Source of the DNA: Clostridia bacterium
Lineage (GTDB): Bacteria; Bacillota; Clostridia; Oscillospirales; Acutalibacteraceae
Length of the DNA: 64,000 bases
Assembly: GCA_017407705.1 (NCBI GenBank)
Contig: JAFQWA010000004.1
Span: 21,554 to 85,553 of the forward strand
Reading direction: 5' to 3'
Shown: positions 50,903 to 59,155 of the stretch, in pieces
Position numbering within the stretch: the first letter of the stretch is position 1
Layout of the letters: every line of letters begins with the position of its first letter
The notes under the pieces: generated by a model
The model's database searches: none
What the model saw: only the letters and a program-made list of their open reading frames with translations
What the model was told of the DNA's origin: nothing
Made by a program: the position numbers and the translations under genes

Positions 50903-52075
50903 ATGAAGGTTGCTGGAATAATAGCGGAATACAACCCCTTTCATAACGGACACGCTTTTCATATTGACTCCGTTTACCAAAACGGTGCCACCCATATTGT
51001 TGCTGTAATGAGCGGAAATTTCGTTCAACGTGGCGAAGGCAGTGTGTTTGACAAATGGGCAAGAACCGAGACTGCGCTGAAAAACGGCGTGGACTTAGTG
51101 GTTGAGCTGCCCACCCAGTACGCCACTGCCACTGCAGAAAGGTTTGCACTTGGTGCAGTGAACACCTTAAACGCCTTAGGCTGTGTTGATGAACTGGCTT
51201 TTGGGTCGGAGTGTGGGGATATTGACCTGTTAACTGCCGCCGCTGAAGCTAATTTGTCGGCTGATCTGGATGAACCTATCAAGCAAGGACTTGAGAGTGG
51301 CAAAAGCTATGCTGCCGCCCGATGTGATGCAGTTAAAAGGCTGTACGGCAAAAAGGTAGCAGACCTGTTTTGCACTCCCAACGATACTTTGGGCATTGAA
51401 TACATTTCATCGCTTATAAAATCAAACAGCAAAATCACCCCCTATGTTATAAAACGTCACAAATCAGAGCACGATAAGGTGGGCGTGGCGGACGGTTTTG
51501 CCAGTGCCTCACAAATACGGCAGATGATTTTAAGAGGCGAGGATTTTTCTCATTTAGTGCCCGACAGTGCTTATGAGATTTACAAGTCCTGCATTGAAAA
51601 AGGTACTGCACCCGCTACTTTGAGCAACGCTCAGTCGGCTATTTTATGGCAGCTGCGACAAATGAGCAGTGAGGATTTTGCGGAGCTGTTTGATATGTCG
51701 GAAGGCTTGCCTTACCGATTGTATAACGCAGTGCAAAAGGCCACCACCTTAGACGAGGTTTACGAGCTTGCCAAAACCAAGCGTTATCCCCTCGCCAGAA
51801 TAAGACGGTTGGTGCTGTGGGCTGTGTTGGGCAGCAGTATGACAACGCCCGAGTATATCAGGGTGTTGGGATTTAACAAAAAAGGCAGTCAGCTGCTAAA
51901 ACTAATGAAAACCACTTGCGCTTTGCCTGTGGTAACCTCATATTCAGGAGCGGTAAAATCGGGAAATCAAGCCGATTTTGAAGTCTGCTCCAAACAAACC
52001 GATTTTTACACACTAACTCTGCCAAAGCCTTTACCCTGCGGTGAGGAAATGCGTAGAAGTGTTGTTAAAATATAA
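50903..52075 (+). CDS. tmcAL: tRNA(Met) cytidine acetate ligase TmcAL
   Basis: About 390 residues from the ATG at 50903 after GGGAGG. Nucleotidyltransferase signature EYNPFHNGHAFHI near the start, MSGNFVQRGEG, LVVELPTQYATATAERFALG and SASQIRQMI; length fits the family. The enzyme activates acetate with ATP and acetylates the wobble cytidine of elongator tRNA-Met. Monocistronic or with the small DUF1858 gene 29 bp downstream. Confidence 0.95.
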   Translation: MKVAGIIAEYNPFHNGHAFHIDSVYQNGATHIVAVMSGNFVQRGEGSVFDKWARTETALKNGVDLVVELPTQYATATAERFALGAVNTLNALGCVDELAFGSECGDIDLLTAAAEANLSADLDEPIKQGLESGKSYAAARCDAVKRLYGKKVADLFCTPNDTLGIEYISSLIKSNSKITPYVIKRHKSEHDKVGVADGFASASQIRQMILRGEDFSHLVPDSAYEIYKSCIEKGTAPATLSNAQSAILWQLRQMSSEDFAELFDMSEGLPYRLYNAVQKATTLDEVYELAKTKRYPLARIRRLVLWAVLGSSMTTPEYIRVLGFNKKGSQLLKLMKTTCALPVVTSYSGAVKSGNQADFEVCSKQTDFYTLTLPKPLPCGEEMRRSVVKI

Positions 52076-52104
52076 CTGTTATTTAAAAGAAAGGATTTTG
52101 CGTT

Positions 52105-52305
52105 ATGGTAGTTACAAAGGATTCCATCATTGGTGATGTTCTTGACGCTAACAGAGATACTGCTCCCTTCTTCTTTGAGATGGGTATGCATTGCTTGGGC
52201 TGTCCCTCAGCAAGAGGCGAGAGCATCGGTGATGCTTGCGCTGTTCACGGCGTAGATGCAGACGAGTTGGTAGCAAAGATCAACAAATTTCTTGCAGATA
52301 AATAA
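52105..52305 (+). CDS. DUF1858 domain protein
   Basis: A 66-residue protein: VTKDSIIGDVLDANRDTAPF, then the conserved GMHCLGCPSARGESI with a CxxC pair, ending with a helix. DUF1858 proteins are small disulfide-containing folds seen alone or fused to hybrid-cluster and other redox proteins; they may bind a ligand or metal through the CxxC. RBS AAAGGATT. A terminator follows, so it ends the tmcAL transcription unit or is separate. Confidence 0.92.
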   Translation: MVVTKDSIIGDVLDANRDTAPFFFEMGMHCLGCPSARGESIGDACAVHGVDADELVAKINKFLADK

Positions 52306-52316
52306 TTGCAAAAAGT

Positions 52317-52352
52317 AAAAAAGGCACCCACATTTTAGTGGGTGCCTTTTTG
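52317..52352 (+). terminator. Rho-independent terminator
   Basis: AAAAGGCACCCAC and GTGGGTGCCTTTTT form a perfect stem with a short ATTTTA loop. Confidence 0.94.
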
Positions 52353-52361
52353 TATGGATTT

Positions 52362-52435
52362 GTAGGGAACGGCGATTTTCGACGTTCCGATTTAATCAGA
52401 TACCAAGCGGTGCGTCATTTTGTGCCGCACCCTAC
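52362..52435. repeat. GTAGGG palindromic repeat, copy 1
   Basis: A 72-bp sequence that recurs in direct orientation at 52692-52763 with three differences. It starts GTAGGG and ends CCCTAC, so its ends are inverted, and it has inner palindromes (GGAACG/CGTTCC and GGTGCG/CGCACC). It ends 9 bp from the stop of the small gene at 52444. Confidence 0.8.
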
Positions 52436-52443
52436 ATAAAATT

Positions 52444-52602
52444 TTAGATTTCGATGTTAGTGGGGGTAATTTGAGAGGTAACGTCGTTTGGAACAGTTTC
52501 CTGTTTAATATCTGCGGCGGGGCGGTCTTTGAGCCATTGTTCTATCCGTTCAAGAGCTTCTTTATCAGATCCATCTAAAATAATCTTTTCCATATCACAC
52601 AT
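52444..52602 (-). CDS. Small hypothetical protein (52 aa)
   Basis: A 52-residue ORF from ATG with AAAGGAA eight bases upstream. The sequence (MEKIILDGSDKEALERIEQW, LKDRPAADIKQE, then a polar tail) has an amphipathic helix and no membrane segment. No family is recognised. It is flanked by two direct copies of a 72-bp repeat. The good RBS and non-repetitive coding body support a real gene, but there is no other evidence. Confidence 0.55.
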   Translation of the reverse strand: MCDMEKIILDGSDKEALERIEQWLKDRPAADIKQETVPNDVTSQITPTNIEI

Positions 52603-52691
52603 TGCAAAGTTCCTTTAATTTAAAAGTTTGTATAGCCAAGGTACTAACTGCATCACATTAACATTATAACATACAATGTTGCAAAAATAAA

Positions 52692-52763
52692 GTAGGGAAC
52701 GGCGATTTTCGACGTTCCGGTTTGATCAGATACCGAGCGGTGCGTCATTTTGTGCCGCACCCT
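52692..52763. repeat. GTAGGG palindromic repeat, copy 2
   Basis: Three differences in 72 bases from copy 1, same orientation. The right inverted end (CCCTAC) is lost here (CCCTGT), consistent with decay after copying. Confidence 0.8.
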
Positions 52764-52864
52764 GTTGTGTAAAAAGTAAAGTTGTTTAAAAACAACCCCT
52801 CGCCCTAAATCATCAATTCTACAAACAATCCCTGTTGTTTTTATATGTAAATCTCCTTTAACAT

Positions 52865-52914
52865 CGTAGGGGCGAACTGTGTTCGCCCGCGGGCGGTCAC
52901 AGACCGCCCCTACG
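52865..52914. repeat. CGTAGGGG...CCCCTACG palindromic repeat
   Basis: An ~50-bp element whose ends are inverted (CGTAGGGG and CCCCTACG), with inner palindromes GGGCGAAC...GTTCGCCC and GGGCGGTC...GACCGCCC. Same end motif as the 72-bp repeats. The 338-bp stretch 52603-52940 holds this and copy 2, and otherwise nothing I can identify. Confidence 0.75.
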
Positions 52915-52940
52915 TAAAATTTCAAATTGGGATGTTGTTT

Positions 52941-53336
52941 TTAATTTGCATCACTCTTATCGGGCGGCAGGTTGCCGCCCCTACTTTTTGCAAACAGTTC
53001 CTTTATACTTACCAAAATCAGTATTCCTGCGAATATTTTACTCAGCAACGTATCGCCCAAATACGCCGCCAATGGCACCCCCAAAACCACGCCCAAAAGT
53101 CCTGCCGCCGATATGGGCAACACCGTCCGCCACTTGATATGGCCCCGTTTGGCATAAATAATCACTGCCAAAACGGCAATGGGGATAAAAAACAGCAGAT
53201 TTATGCCCTGCGCCTGTATCTGTGCAACGTTAAAAAACACCGTTAACAGTATTATCAGCACACTGCCGCCGCCAATACCCATTGCTCCTGCAGCACCTGC
53301 CAACAGTCCTGTTAAAACTGTCATCAAAAGGTCCAT
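52941..53336 (-). CDS. TSUP (TauE/SafE) family half-size membrane protein, second gene
   Basis: A 131-residue protein with four membrane helices, starting at the ATG after AAGGTGGG. MTVLTGLLAGAAGAMGIGGG is the family signature; GINLLFFIPIAVLAVIIYAK and SAAGLLGVVLGVPLAAYLGD follow. Full-length TSUP exporters have two such halves, here separate genes. The last ~10 residues (RGGNLPPDKSDAN) are encoded in a GGCGGCAGGTTGCCGCCCCT palindromic repeat, so the tail seems repeat-derived. Substrate (sulfite, sulfonate or other anion) unknown. Confidence 0.85.
   Translation of the reverse strand: MDLLMTVLTGLLAGAAGAMGIGGGSVLIILLTVFFNVAQIQAQGINLLFFIPIAVLAVIIYAKRGHIKWRTVLPISAAGLLGVVLGVPLAAYLGDTLLSKIFAGILILVSIKELFAKSRGGNLPPDKSDAN
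52959..52985. repeat. GGCGGCAGGTTGCCGCCCCTAC palindromic repeat overlapping a coding end
   Basis: GGGCGGCA and TGCCGCCC are exact inverted repeats followed by CTAC; the same word, slightly degraded, occurs at 24441-24462. It covers the 3' end of the TSUP gene. Confidence 0.7.
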
Positions 53337-53345
53337 TTTCCCACC

Positions 53346-53708
53346 TTACCTCAACATCATTTTTATCCCTGCATACAGCATAAACACTGCGAAAATACGT
53401 CTTAACCACTTGGCGCTTATCTTTTTAAGTATAAACGTACCGATAACGGCGCCAATCAGTCCGAATGGGATAAGCCACAGTGCAGTGTGCATATCAATGT
53501 TGCCACGCAGATAATACAGCGTTGCACTGACACAGCATAATGGGATAATTACCGCCACTGAATTGGCGTGGGCATCCTTTTGGGACATACCTGCCTTTTT
53601 CAACAGCATTACCGCCAATATACCGCCACCTGCACCGAACAGACCGTTTGTCAGCCCCACAGAAAATCCGCCTAAAAGGGTTTTTAAAGTTTTCTTATCA
53701 GCTTTCAT
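53346..53708 (-). CDS. TSUP (TauE/SafE) family half-size membrane protein, first gene
   Basis: About 120 residues from the ATG at 53708 (GAGGAAAAGTGT upstream). LLGGFSVGLTNGLFGAGGGI is the GGG-containing family signature and SQKDAHANSVAVIIPLCCVS the second conserved motif. Four membrane helices. It precedes the other half-size gene by 9 bp, and the two are expected to form a heteromeric transporter, as in split TSUP systems of other Clostridia. Confidence 0.87.
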   Translation of the reverse strand: MKADKKTLKTLLGGFSVGLTNGLFGAGGGILAVMLLKKAGMSQKDAHANSVAVIIPLCCVSATLYYLRGNIDMHTALWLIPFGLIGAVIGTFILKKISAKWLRRIFAVFMLYAGIKMMLR

Positions 53709-53723
53709 ACACTTTTCCTCTAT

Positions 53724-53758
53724 AAAAAAATACAGCCGCAATGTATTGGCGGCTGTAT
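53724..53758 (-). terminator. Rho-independent terminator after the DUF378 gene
   Basis: On the minus strand ATACAGCCG and CGGCTGTAT pair around a ~11-base loop, followed by TTTTTT. Confidence 0.9.
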
Positions 53759-53774
53759 CGTAAGGCATACTGCC

Positions 53775-53990
53775 TTATCTGTGCGGAACGTCAACTGCTT
53801 CTTCGGTGTTGCGGAACAAAAGTGAAATACACCAAATGGCAGCAAGGGCAACCAATGTATAGACAATACGGCTGATGGTAGAAGCCTGTCCGCCGAACAA
53901 CCAAGCAACTGTATCAAACTTGAAAAGTCCGATGCCGCCCCAGTTCAGTCCGCCGATGATTACTAATGCAAGTGCTATTTTATCCAACAT
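53775..53990 (-). CDS. DUF378 family membrane protein
   Basis: A 71-residue protein with two membrane helices. The conserved DUF378 pattern is complete: IALALVIIGGLNWGGIGLFK, FGGQASTISRIVYTLVALAA. Function unknown. RBS AAAAGGAG. It is separated from the split TSUP genes by a terminator. Confidence 0.94.
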   Translation of the reverse strand: MLDKIALALVIIGGLNWGGIGLFKFDTVAWLFGGQASTISRIVYTLVALAAIWCISLLFRNTEEAVDVPHR

Positions 53991-54088
53991 AAAAACTCAA
54001 CTCCTTTTTTGTTTTCACAACTATTATTGCTAATTTAAACGGGATATATTCATAAATTCAAATTCCGCAAGATTATTGTTGCAACAAA

Positions 54089-55651
54089 ATGAGCAAAATA
54101 TTCAAAAAGAAGGGATTTGATTTTTTGGGAAAGCGACTTGTTTCAATTTATTTGATTTTAAATTTGCTTTTTTTAGTGTGCGTTGCCAGACTCAGCTATA
54201 TCGCAACGGATAACACCTTTAAAGTGGCAGACACTCAAAGCAGCGTAAGACTGGACATAGCTACATCACGAGGCACGGTGTACGACTGCAATATGCAGCC
54301 GCTGACAAATGATACAGTGCAGTATGTGGCGGCAGTACCGCCAAGCAGTCGGGCGTTAAAGGAAATAGAAGGATACACACTTAACGAGGCTCAGCAAAGC
54401 AGACTAAACTCAGGCTATCCTATAATTTTAAAGGTAGATGAAAATTTTAAGTCGGATTACATTAAAGTTTTTAAAATTAAAAAAACGTCACAGGAGATAG
54501 CCCCTCATATTATTGGTTACACAGACTCTGAAAACAACGGCGTTACGGGAATTCAGCAAAGCTATAATGATGTTTTAAAGGGCGGCAGGCTGTCGGTGAG
54601 GTTTAAGTGTGATGCTAAGGGCAACATTTTAGCAGGTGAGCAGCCTATAATAGATAATCAAGACTATTTAAACGCAGGGTCGGTGGTGCTGACCATTGAT
54701 AAAACCATACAAAGCATCACTCTTACTGCTGCAAAAAAATATCTTAAAAAGGGTGCGGTGGTAGTACTTGAAAATTCCACTGCCAAAATTCGTGGCATGG
54801 TGTCGGTGCCCGACTTTAATATAGCCAACATTGATAAAGCCATCAAATCCACCGATGCTCCTATGACTAACCGTGCCACATCTCAGTTTAACTGCGGCTC
54901 GGTGTTTAAGCTGTGCGTGGCAGCGGCGGCACTGGAGCATAGTGTTAGTCCTGAATATAGCTGCAAGGGCAACGTTAAAATAGGTGAAAACGTTTTTAAC
55001 TGCCTGAATTTATCGGGCCACGGGAATATGGATATGAATTTGGCGCTGGGGCTGTCCTGCAACACTTATTTTATAAATTTAGGCAAAACGTTAGGTGCAA
55101 AAGGGGTTTATGATATGGCAAAGGCATTTGGTTTTGGAAAAAGCGCTCAGCTTTGCCCTAATATCGTCACCGCATCGGGCAATCTGCCGCTGTTATCCAC
55201 CATCACCGTAAACCCTGCCGCTTTGGCAAACTTCTCCTTCGGTCAGGGTGAGCTAATGGTGACACCCCTGCAAATAGCAAGTATGATACAAACCATCTGC
55301 AACGACGGAAAGCTGATAAAACCCACACTGATAGAAACTGAGAGTATTTCACCGCCCACTTATGTGCTCAATACCACCACCGCTAAGACTTTAAAGGAAT
55401 ATATGATAAACGCTGTGGAAAAGGGTACGGGCAGTGCCGCAAAACCCAATACAGGCGGTGCCGGTGGCAAGACCGCCACCGCTCAAACGGGACAGTTTGA
55501 TAAAGGCAGAGAGATAGTCCACGCCTGGTTTGGCGGCTTTTTCCCTGCCGATAATCCCAAGTACACGGTGGTGGTATTGGCAGAAGACGGCATAACCGGC
55601 TCAAAATCAGCCGCTCCGGTGTTTAAATATATTGCAGATAATATAAAATAA
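54089..55651 (+). CDS. Class B penicillin-binding protein (transpeptidase)
   Basis: A 520-residue protein with one N-terminal membrane anchor (residues ~17-38). A short dimerisation domain (TSRGTVYDCNMQPL) is followed by the transpeptidase domain: SxxK as SVFK (Ser271, Lys274) in FNCGSVFKLC, SxN as SCN (323-325), and the third motif KTA (461-463) in GKTATAQTG instead of the usual KTG. It is shorter than FtsI or SpoVD and lacks PASTA domains; a sporulation or secondary PBP role is plausible. There is no clear Shine-Dalgarno sequence before the ATG. Confidence 0.88.
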   Translation: MSKIFKKKGFDFLGKRLVSIYLILNLLFLVCVARLSYIATDNTFKVADTQSSVRLDIATSRGTVYDCNMQPLTNDTVQYVAAVPPSSRALKEIEGYTLNEAQQSRLNSGYPIILKVDENFKSDYIKVFKIKKTSQEIAPHIIGYTDSENNGVTGIQQSYNDVLKGGRLSVRFKCDAKGNILAGEQPIIDNQDYLNAGSVVLTIDKTIQSITLTAAKKYLKKGAVVVLENSTAKIRGMVSVPDFNIANIDKAIKSTDAPMTNRATSQFNCGSVFKLCVAAAALEHSVSPEYSCKGNVKIGENVFNCLNLSGHGNMDMNLALGLSCNTYFINLGKTLGAKGVYDMAKAFGFGKSAQLCPNIVTASGNLPLLSTITVNPAALANFSFGQGELMVTPLQIASMIQTICNDGKLIKPTLIETESISPPTYVLNTTTAKTLKEYMINAVEKGTGSAAKPNTGGAGGKTATAQTGQFDKGREIVHAWFGGFFPADNPKYTVVVLAEDGITGSKSAAPVFKYIADNIK

Positions 55652-55665
55652 TGGAAATTACAGTC

Positions 55666-55693
55666 TTGAATTCTGGCGGTTAAATGATATAAT
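55666..55693 (+). promoter_or_regulatory. Promoter of metG
   Basis: TTGAAT (55666-55671) and TATAAT (55688-55693) are 16 bp apart, about 120 bp before the metG start. Confidence 0.6.
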
Positions 55694-55719
55694 GGTAATA
55701 GACAAATTTTATTATGCCT

Positions 55720-55763
55720 AAGCCGATATAATCGGCTTGTTGAAACGCTTTTTGCGTTTCAAC
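55720..55763. repeat. Pair of adjacent hairpins in the metG leader
   Basis: AAGCCGAT-ATA-ATCGGCTT (55720-55738) is followed directly by GTTGAAACGC-TTTTT-GCGTTTCAAC (55739-55763). Neither is a T-box element. The build is like a two-unit version of the hairpin arrays at 431 and 42124. Confidence 0.65.
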
Positions 55764-55815
55764 ATTCTATAATCATTATAATGTTTATAGTTATATTTTT
55801 AGGAGGATTTACCTT

Positions 55816-57747
55816 ATGTCAAAAAATTTCTACATTACAACGCCCATTTATTATCCTTCGGGCAAGCTGCATATCGGTCACTCATATACCACCGTTGCAG
55901 CCGATACCTCTGCCAGATACAAACGAATGCAGGGCTATGATGTAATGTTTCTGACCGGTACTGATGAGCACGGTCAAAAAATAGAAGATAAAGCCAAGGA
56001 AAAAGGTGTAACTCCAAAAGAGTATGTTGACGAAATCGTTGCGGGTATTAAGGAGCTTTGGAGCTTACTTAACATTTCCTATGATAAATTTATCCGCACT
56101 ACTGACGATTATCACGTGGATGCCGTTAAAAAGATATTCAAAAAGCTGTATGAGTCAGGCGACATTTACAAAGGCAAGTATGAAGGTCTTTACTGCACTC
56201 CCTGTGAGTCTTTCTGGACCGAAAGTCAGTTGGTGGACGGCAAGTGCCCTGATTGTGGCAGAGAAGTAAAGCCTGCCAGTGAAGAGGCTTATTTCTTCAA
56301 GCTTTCAAAGTATGCTGACCGTTTGGTGGAGTATTACGAGGCTCATCCCGAGTTCATTCAGCCCGTATCCCGTAAAAACGAGATGATAAACAACTTTATT
56401 AAACCCGGACTTGAGGATTTGTGCGTGTCACGTACTAGCTTTACCTGGGGCGTACCCGTTGACTTTGACCCAGGTCATATCGTTTACGTTTGGGTAGATG
56501 CTCTTTCCAACTACATCACCGCTATGGGCTATGGCAGTGAGGATGACAGCAACTATCAGAAATTCTGGCCGGCAGACATTCATCTTGTGGGTAAAGAGAT
56601 AGTCCGTTTCCACACCATTATCTGGCCTGCAATGCTCATGGCACTGGATTTGCCGTTGCCTAAGAAGGTTTACGGTCACGGCTGGCTGTTGTTAGAGGGC
56701 GGTAAAATGTCCAAATCCAAGGGCAACGTGGTTGCACCTGAGGTTTTGTGTGAGCGTTACGGCGTGGATGCCATAAGATACTATCTGCTTCGTGAGATCC
56801 CCTTCGGATCTGACGGTGTGTTTACCAACGAGGCGCTTATTAACCGTATAAATTCCGACTTGGCAAACGATTTGGGTAACTTAGTTGCCCGTTCCACCGC
56901 TATGGTAAACAAATATTTCGGCGGAAGCATTCCTAAGGAAAGAACTGCTACTGAGTTTGACGATACTATCATCCAGCTGGCTGAGGGTACTAAGCAGAAG
57001 GTTGAGCAGTATCTTGATAATTTGGAATACTCCTCAGCGTTAACTGAGTTGTTTAAGCTTGTTTCCCGTACTAACAAGTATATTGACGAAACCGCTCCTT
57101 GGACTCTTGCTAAAAACGAGGCAGACAAAGACAAACTTGCTGATGTAATGTATGTGCTTATTGAGGCTATCAGAATTATTGCTGTTTTGCTCAGTCCCTT
57201 TATGCCTGCAACAAGTGAAGCAATACTCAAGCAGATCGGTGCTTGTGAGCATTGTTCGAAATGGGAGTCTGCCGCTAAATGGGGACTTATCAGCGGCGAG
57301 AACGTTACTACCGCAGCGCCCTTGTTCCCTCGAATTGATTTGGAAAAGGAGCTTGCAGAGTTAGAGGCTGCAAACAAACCTGCAGAAGCCTTGCAGGAAA
57401 AGGCAGAAAACATTGCGTTTTTAGATGAGATCAGCATTGACGAGTTTGCTAAAGTGGACTTAAGAGTTGCTAAAATAAAGGCTTGTGAGCCGGTTAAAAA
57501 GGCTAAAAAGCTGCTCAAGCTCACTTTGGACGACGGTAGCGGTAAAGACAGGATAGTTGCATCGGGAATTGCTCAGTATTACACTCCCGATCAGCTTATC
57601 GGCAAAAACATTATTGTGGTTGCTAACTTAAAACCTGCTGTACTGTGCGGTGTGGAAAGCTGCGGTATGATCCTTGCAGCCGACACCGCTGACGGCGTTA
57701 AGGTAATATTCCCCGAGGGTATACCGGCAGGTGCAAAAATAAGATAA
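55816..57747 (+). CDS. metG: Methionyl-tRNA synthetase
   Basis: A 643-residue class I synthetase charging tRNA-Met. HIGH motif KLHIGHSYTTVAADT, zinc knuckle CTPCESFW...CPDCGREV (one CxxC...CxxC site), and KMSKS in GGKMSKSKGNVVAPE. The C-terminal ~110 residues are an EMAP/Trbp111-like tRNA-binding domain (DLRVAKIKACEPVKKAKKLL) that dimerises the enzyme. RBS AGGAGG. Followed by a terminator and then tatD. Confidence 0.98.
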   Translation: MSKNFYITTPIYYPSGKLHIGHSYTTVAADTSARYKRMQGYDVMFLTGTDEHGQKIEDKAKEKGVTPKEYVDEIVAGIKELWSLLNISYDKFIRTTDDYHVDAVKKIFKKLYESGDIYKGKYEGLYCTPCESFWTESQLVDGKCPDCGREVKPASEEAYFFKLSKYADRLVEYYEAHPEFIQPVSRKNEMINNFIKPGLEDLCVSRTSFTWGVPVDFDPGHIVYVWVDALSNYITAMGYGSEDDSNYQKFWPADIHLVGKEIVRFHTIIWPAMLMALDLPLPKKVYGHGWLLLEGGKMSKSKGNVVAPEVLCERYGVDAIRYYLLREIPFGSDGVFTNEALINRINSDLANDLGNLVARSTAMVNKYFGGSIPKERTATEFDDTIIQLAEGTKQKVEQYLDNLEYSSALTELFKLVSRTNKYIDETAPWTLAKNEADKDKLADVMYVLIEAIRIIAVLLSPFMPATSEAILKQIGACEHCSKWESAAKWGLISGENVTTAAPLFPRIDLEKELAELEAANKPAEALQEKAENIAFLDEISIDEFAKVDLRVAKIKACEPVKKAKKLLKLTLDDGSGKDRIVASGIAQYYTPDQLIGKNIIVVANLKPAVLCGVESCGMILAADTADGVKVIFPEGIPAGAKIR

Positions 57748-57756
57748 TTTTATAAA

Positions 57757-57786
57757 GGGCAGGCGACGCCGCCTGCCCCTTTTTGT
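57757..57786 (+). terminator. Rho-independent terminator after metG
   Basis: GGGCAGGCG and CGCCTGCCC form a 9-bp GC-rich stem, followed by CTTTTT. Confidence 0.92.
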
Positions 57787-57800
57787 TGAAAGGATAAATT

Positions 57801-58559
57801 ATGATTTTTGATACCCACGCTCATTACGATGACGAGCGTTATGACGAAGATTTAGACGAAACTTTAAGCAGCATATTTTCAAACGGTGTTGGCAACATTA
57901 TCAGCTGCTCCACCGACTATGCGTCTATTGAGAAAACCTTAAAACTCAGTGAAAAATATGATAACGTTTATGCGGCAGTGGGCATTTATCCCCACGAAAC
58001 CCACCGTCACGGTCAGTGGGATTATGATAAAATGAAAAATTACTGCAGTCACAAAAAGGTTGTGGCTGTGGGTGAGATAGGCTTGGATTATTACAGTGAC
58101 GATGCCCCCAAAGCCACCCAAAAGCTGTGGGTGGAAAACCAAATACTGTTGGCAAAGGAGCTGGACCTGCCCGTTCTGTTTCACGACAGAGAGGCCCACG
58201 CCGACTCCTTAGAGCTGCTTAAAAAACTTACTCCCAAGGGAGTGGTTCACTGTTTTTCGGGTAGCGTCGAGATGGCAAGAGAGCTTACAAAAATCGGTAT
58301 GCACATCGGTTTCGGTGGAGTTGTTACCTTCAAAAACGCACGTGTTGCAGTGGAGGTGGCGGCAGACGTGCCACTGGAGTATATGCTGCTTGAAACTGAC
58401 GCTCCTTATCTTGCTCCAACACCTCACAGAGGTGAGCGTAACCGCTCGGATTATATTATCCACGTGGCGGAAAAGATTGCTGAGATTCGTGGTATGACCA
58501 CCGAGCAGATTATTAAAATAACCGATGAAAACGCAAGAAAATTGTTTAAAATAAGTTAG
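57801..58559 (+). CDS. tatD: TatD-family metal-dependent hydrolase
   Basis: A 252-residue TIM-barrel DNase-type protein. Metal ligands: FDTHAHYDD (two His), GEIGLDYY (Glu), PVLFHDREAH (His), VVHCFSGS (His) and LLETDAPYLAP (Asp). The metG-tatD order is widely conserved in Firmicutes. A 3'-5' DNA exonuclease or D-aminoacyl-tRNA-type activity has been described in the family. RBS GAAAGG. Confidence 0.95.
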   Translation: MIFDTHAHYDDERYDEDLDETLSSIFSNGVGNIISCSTDYASIEKTLKLSEKYDNVYAAVGIYPHETHRHGQWDYDKMKNYCSHKKVVAVGEIGLDYYSDDAPKATQKLWVENQILLAKELDLPVLFHDREAHADSLELLKKLTPKGVVHCFSGSVEMARELTKIGMHIGFGGVVTFKNARVAVEVAADVPLEYMLLETDAPYLAPTPHRGERNRSDYIIHVAEKIAEIRGMTTEQIIKITDENARKLFKIS

Positions 58560-58571
58560 GATGTGAGATGT

Positions 58572-59153
58572 ATGAACACCTTTTTCGCACTTATTTCACG
58601 AATGAAATTCATCAACCGTTGGGCGCTGATGCGTAACACCACCACTGAATCTTTGAGTGTGCACAGCCACGAAACAGCGGTGATTGCTCACGCTCTGGCG
58701 GTTATCGGCAACAAGCGTCTTAACAAAAGCTACAACCCTGAACGTGCGGCATTACTTGCCCTTTATCACGACGCAGGTGAGATCATCACCGGCGATATGC
58801 CCACTCCCATTAAATACTCCAACCCCGAGCTGATCGCCGCTTACAAAAGCGTGGAGCAGGTGGCAAACCGGCGCCTGATCTCTAAACTGCCTGAGGACTT
58901 GCAGAGTGAGTATGACAGCATCATAATGTGCGCCGATCCTGCTGATGCAGCCCTTCTGCCTCTTGTAAAAGCGGCTGATAAAATCTCTGCACTTATCAAG
59001 TGCATTGAGGAAGTTAAAATGGGCAACAGTGAGTTTGAAAAGGCTAAGGACACAGTGTATAACTCCGTGAAGAAGTTAGGGCTGAAAGAAGCGGATATAT
59101 TTTTAGAGGAATTTATACATAGCTACGGCCTGTCTTTAGACGAACTCAATTGA
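58572..59153 (+). CDS. HD-domain 5'-deoxynucleotidase (YfbR-like)
   Basis: About 193 residues from the ATG at 58572. HD-domain metal site: LSVHSHETAVIAHALAVIG (His), LALYHDAGEIITGDMPTPIK (His-Asp), and the second Asp in VKAADKISALIKCIEE. The TPIKY segment after the HD motif is characteristic of YfbR, which dephosphorylates dNMPs. It lies 12 bp after tatD and is overlapped or abutted by the next gene, forming a nucleic-acid housekeeping operon. Confidence 0.9.
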   Translation: MNTFFALISRMKFINRWALMRNTTTESLSVHSHETAVIAHALAVIGNKRLNKSYNPERAALLALYHDAGEIITGDMPTPIKYSNPELIAAYKSVEQVANRRLISKLPEDLQSEYDSIIMCADPADAALLPLVKAADKISALIKCIEEVKMGNSEFEKAKDTVYNSVKKLGLKEADIFLEEFIHSYGLSLDELN

Positions 59154-59155
59154 TT

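Noticed and set aside
52653..52925. A 90-residue minus-strand ORF
   Set aside because: It spans two palindromic repeat elements and shows no RBS or recognisable protein.
55652..55815. T-box leader of metG
   Set aside because: No AGGGTGGnACCGCG-like antiterminator or specifier loop; only two simple hairpins are present.
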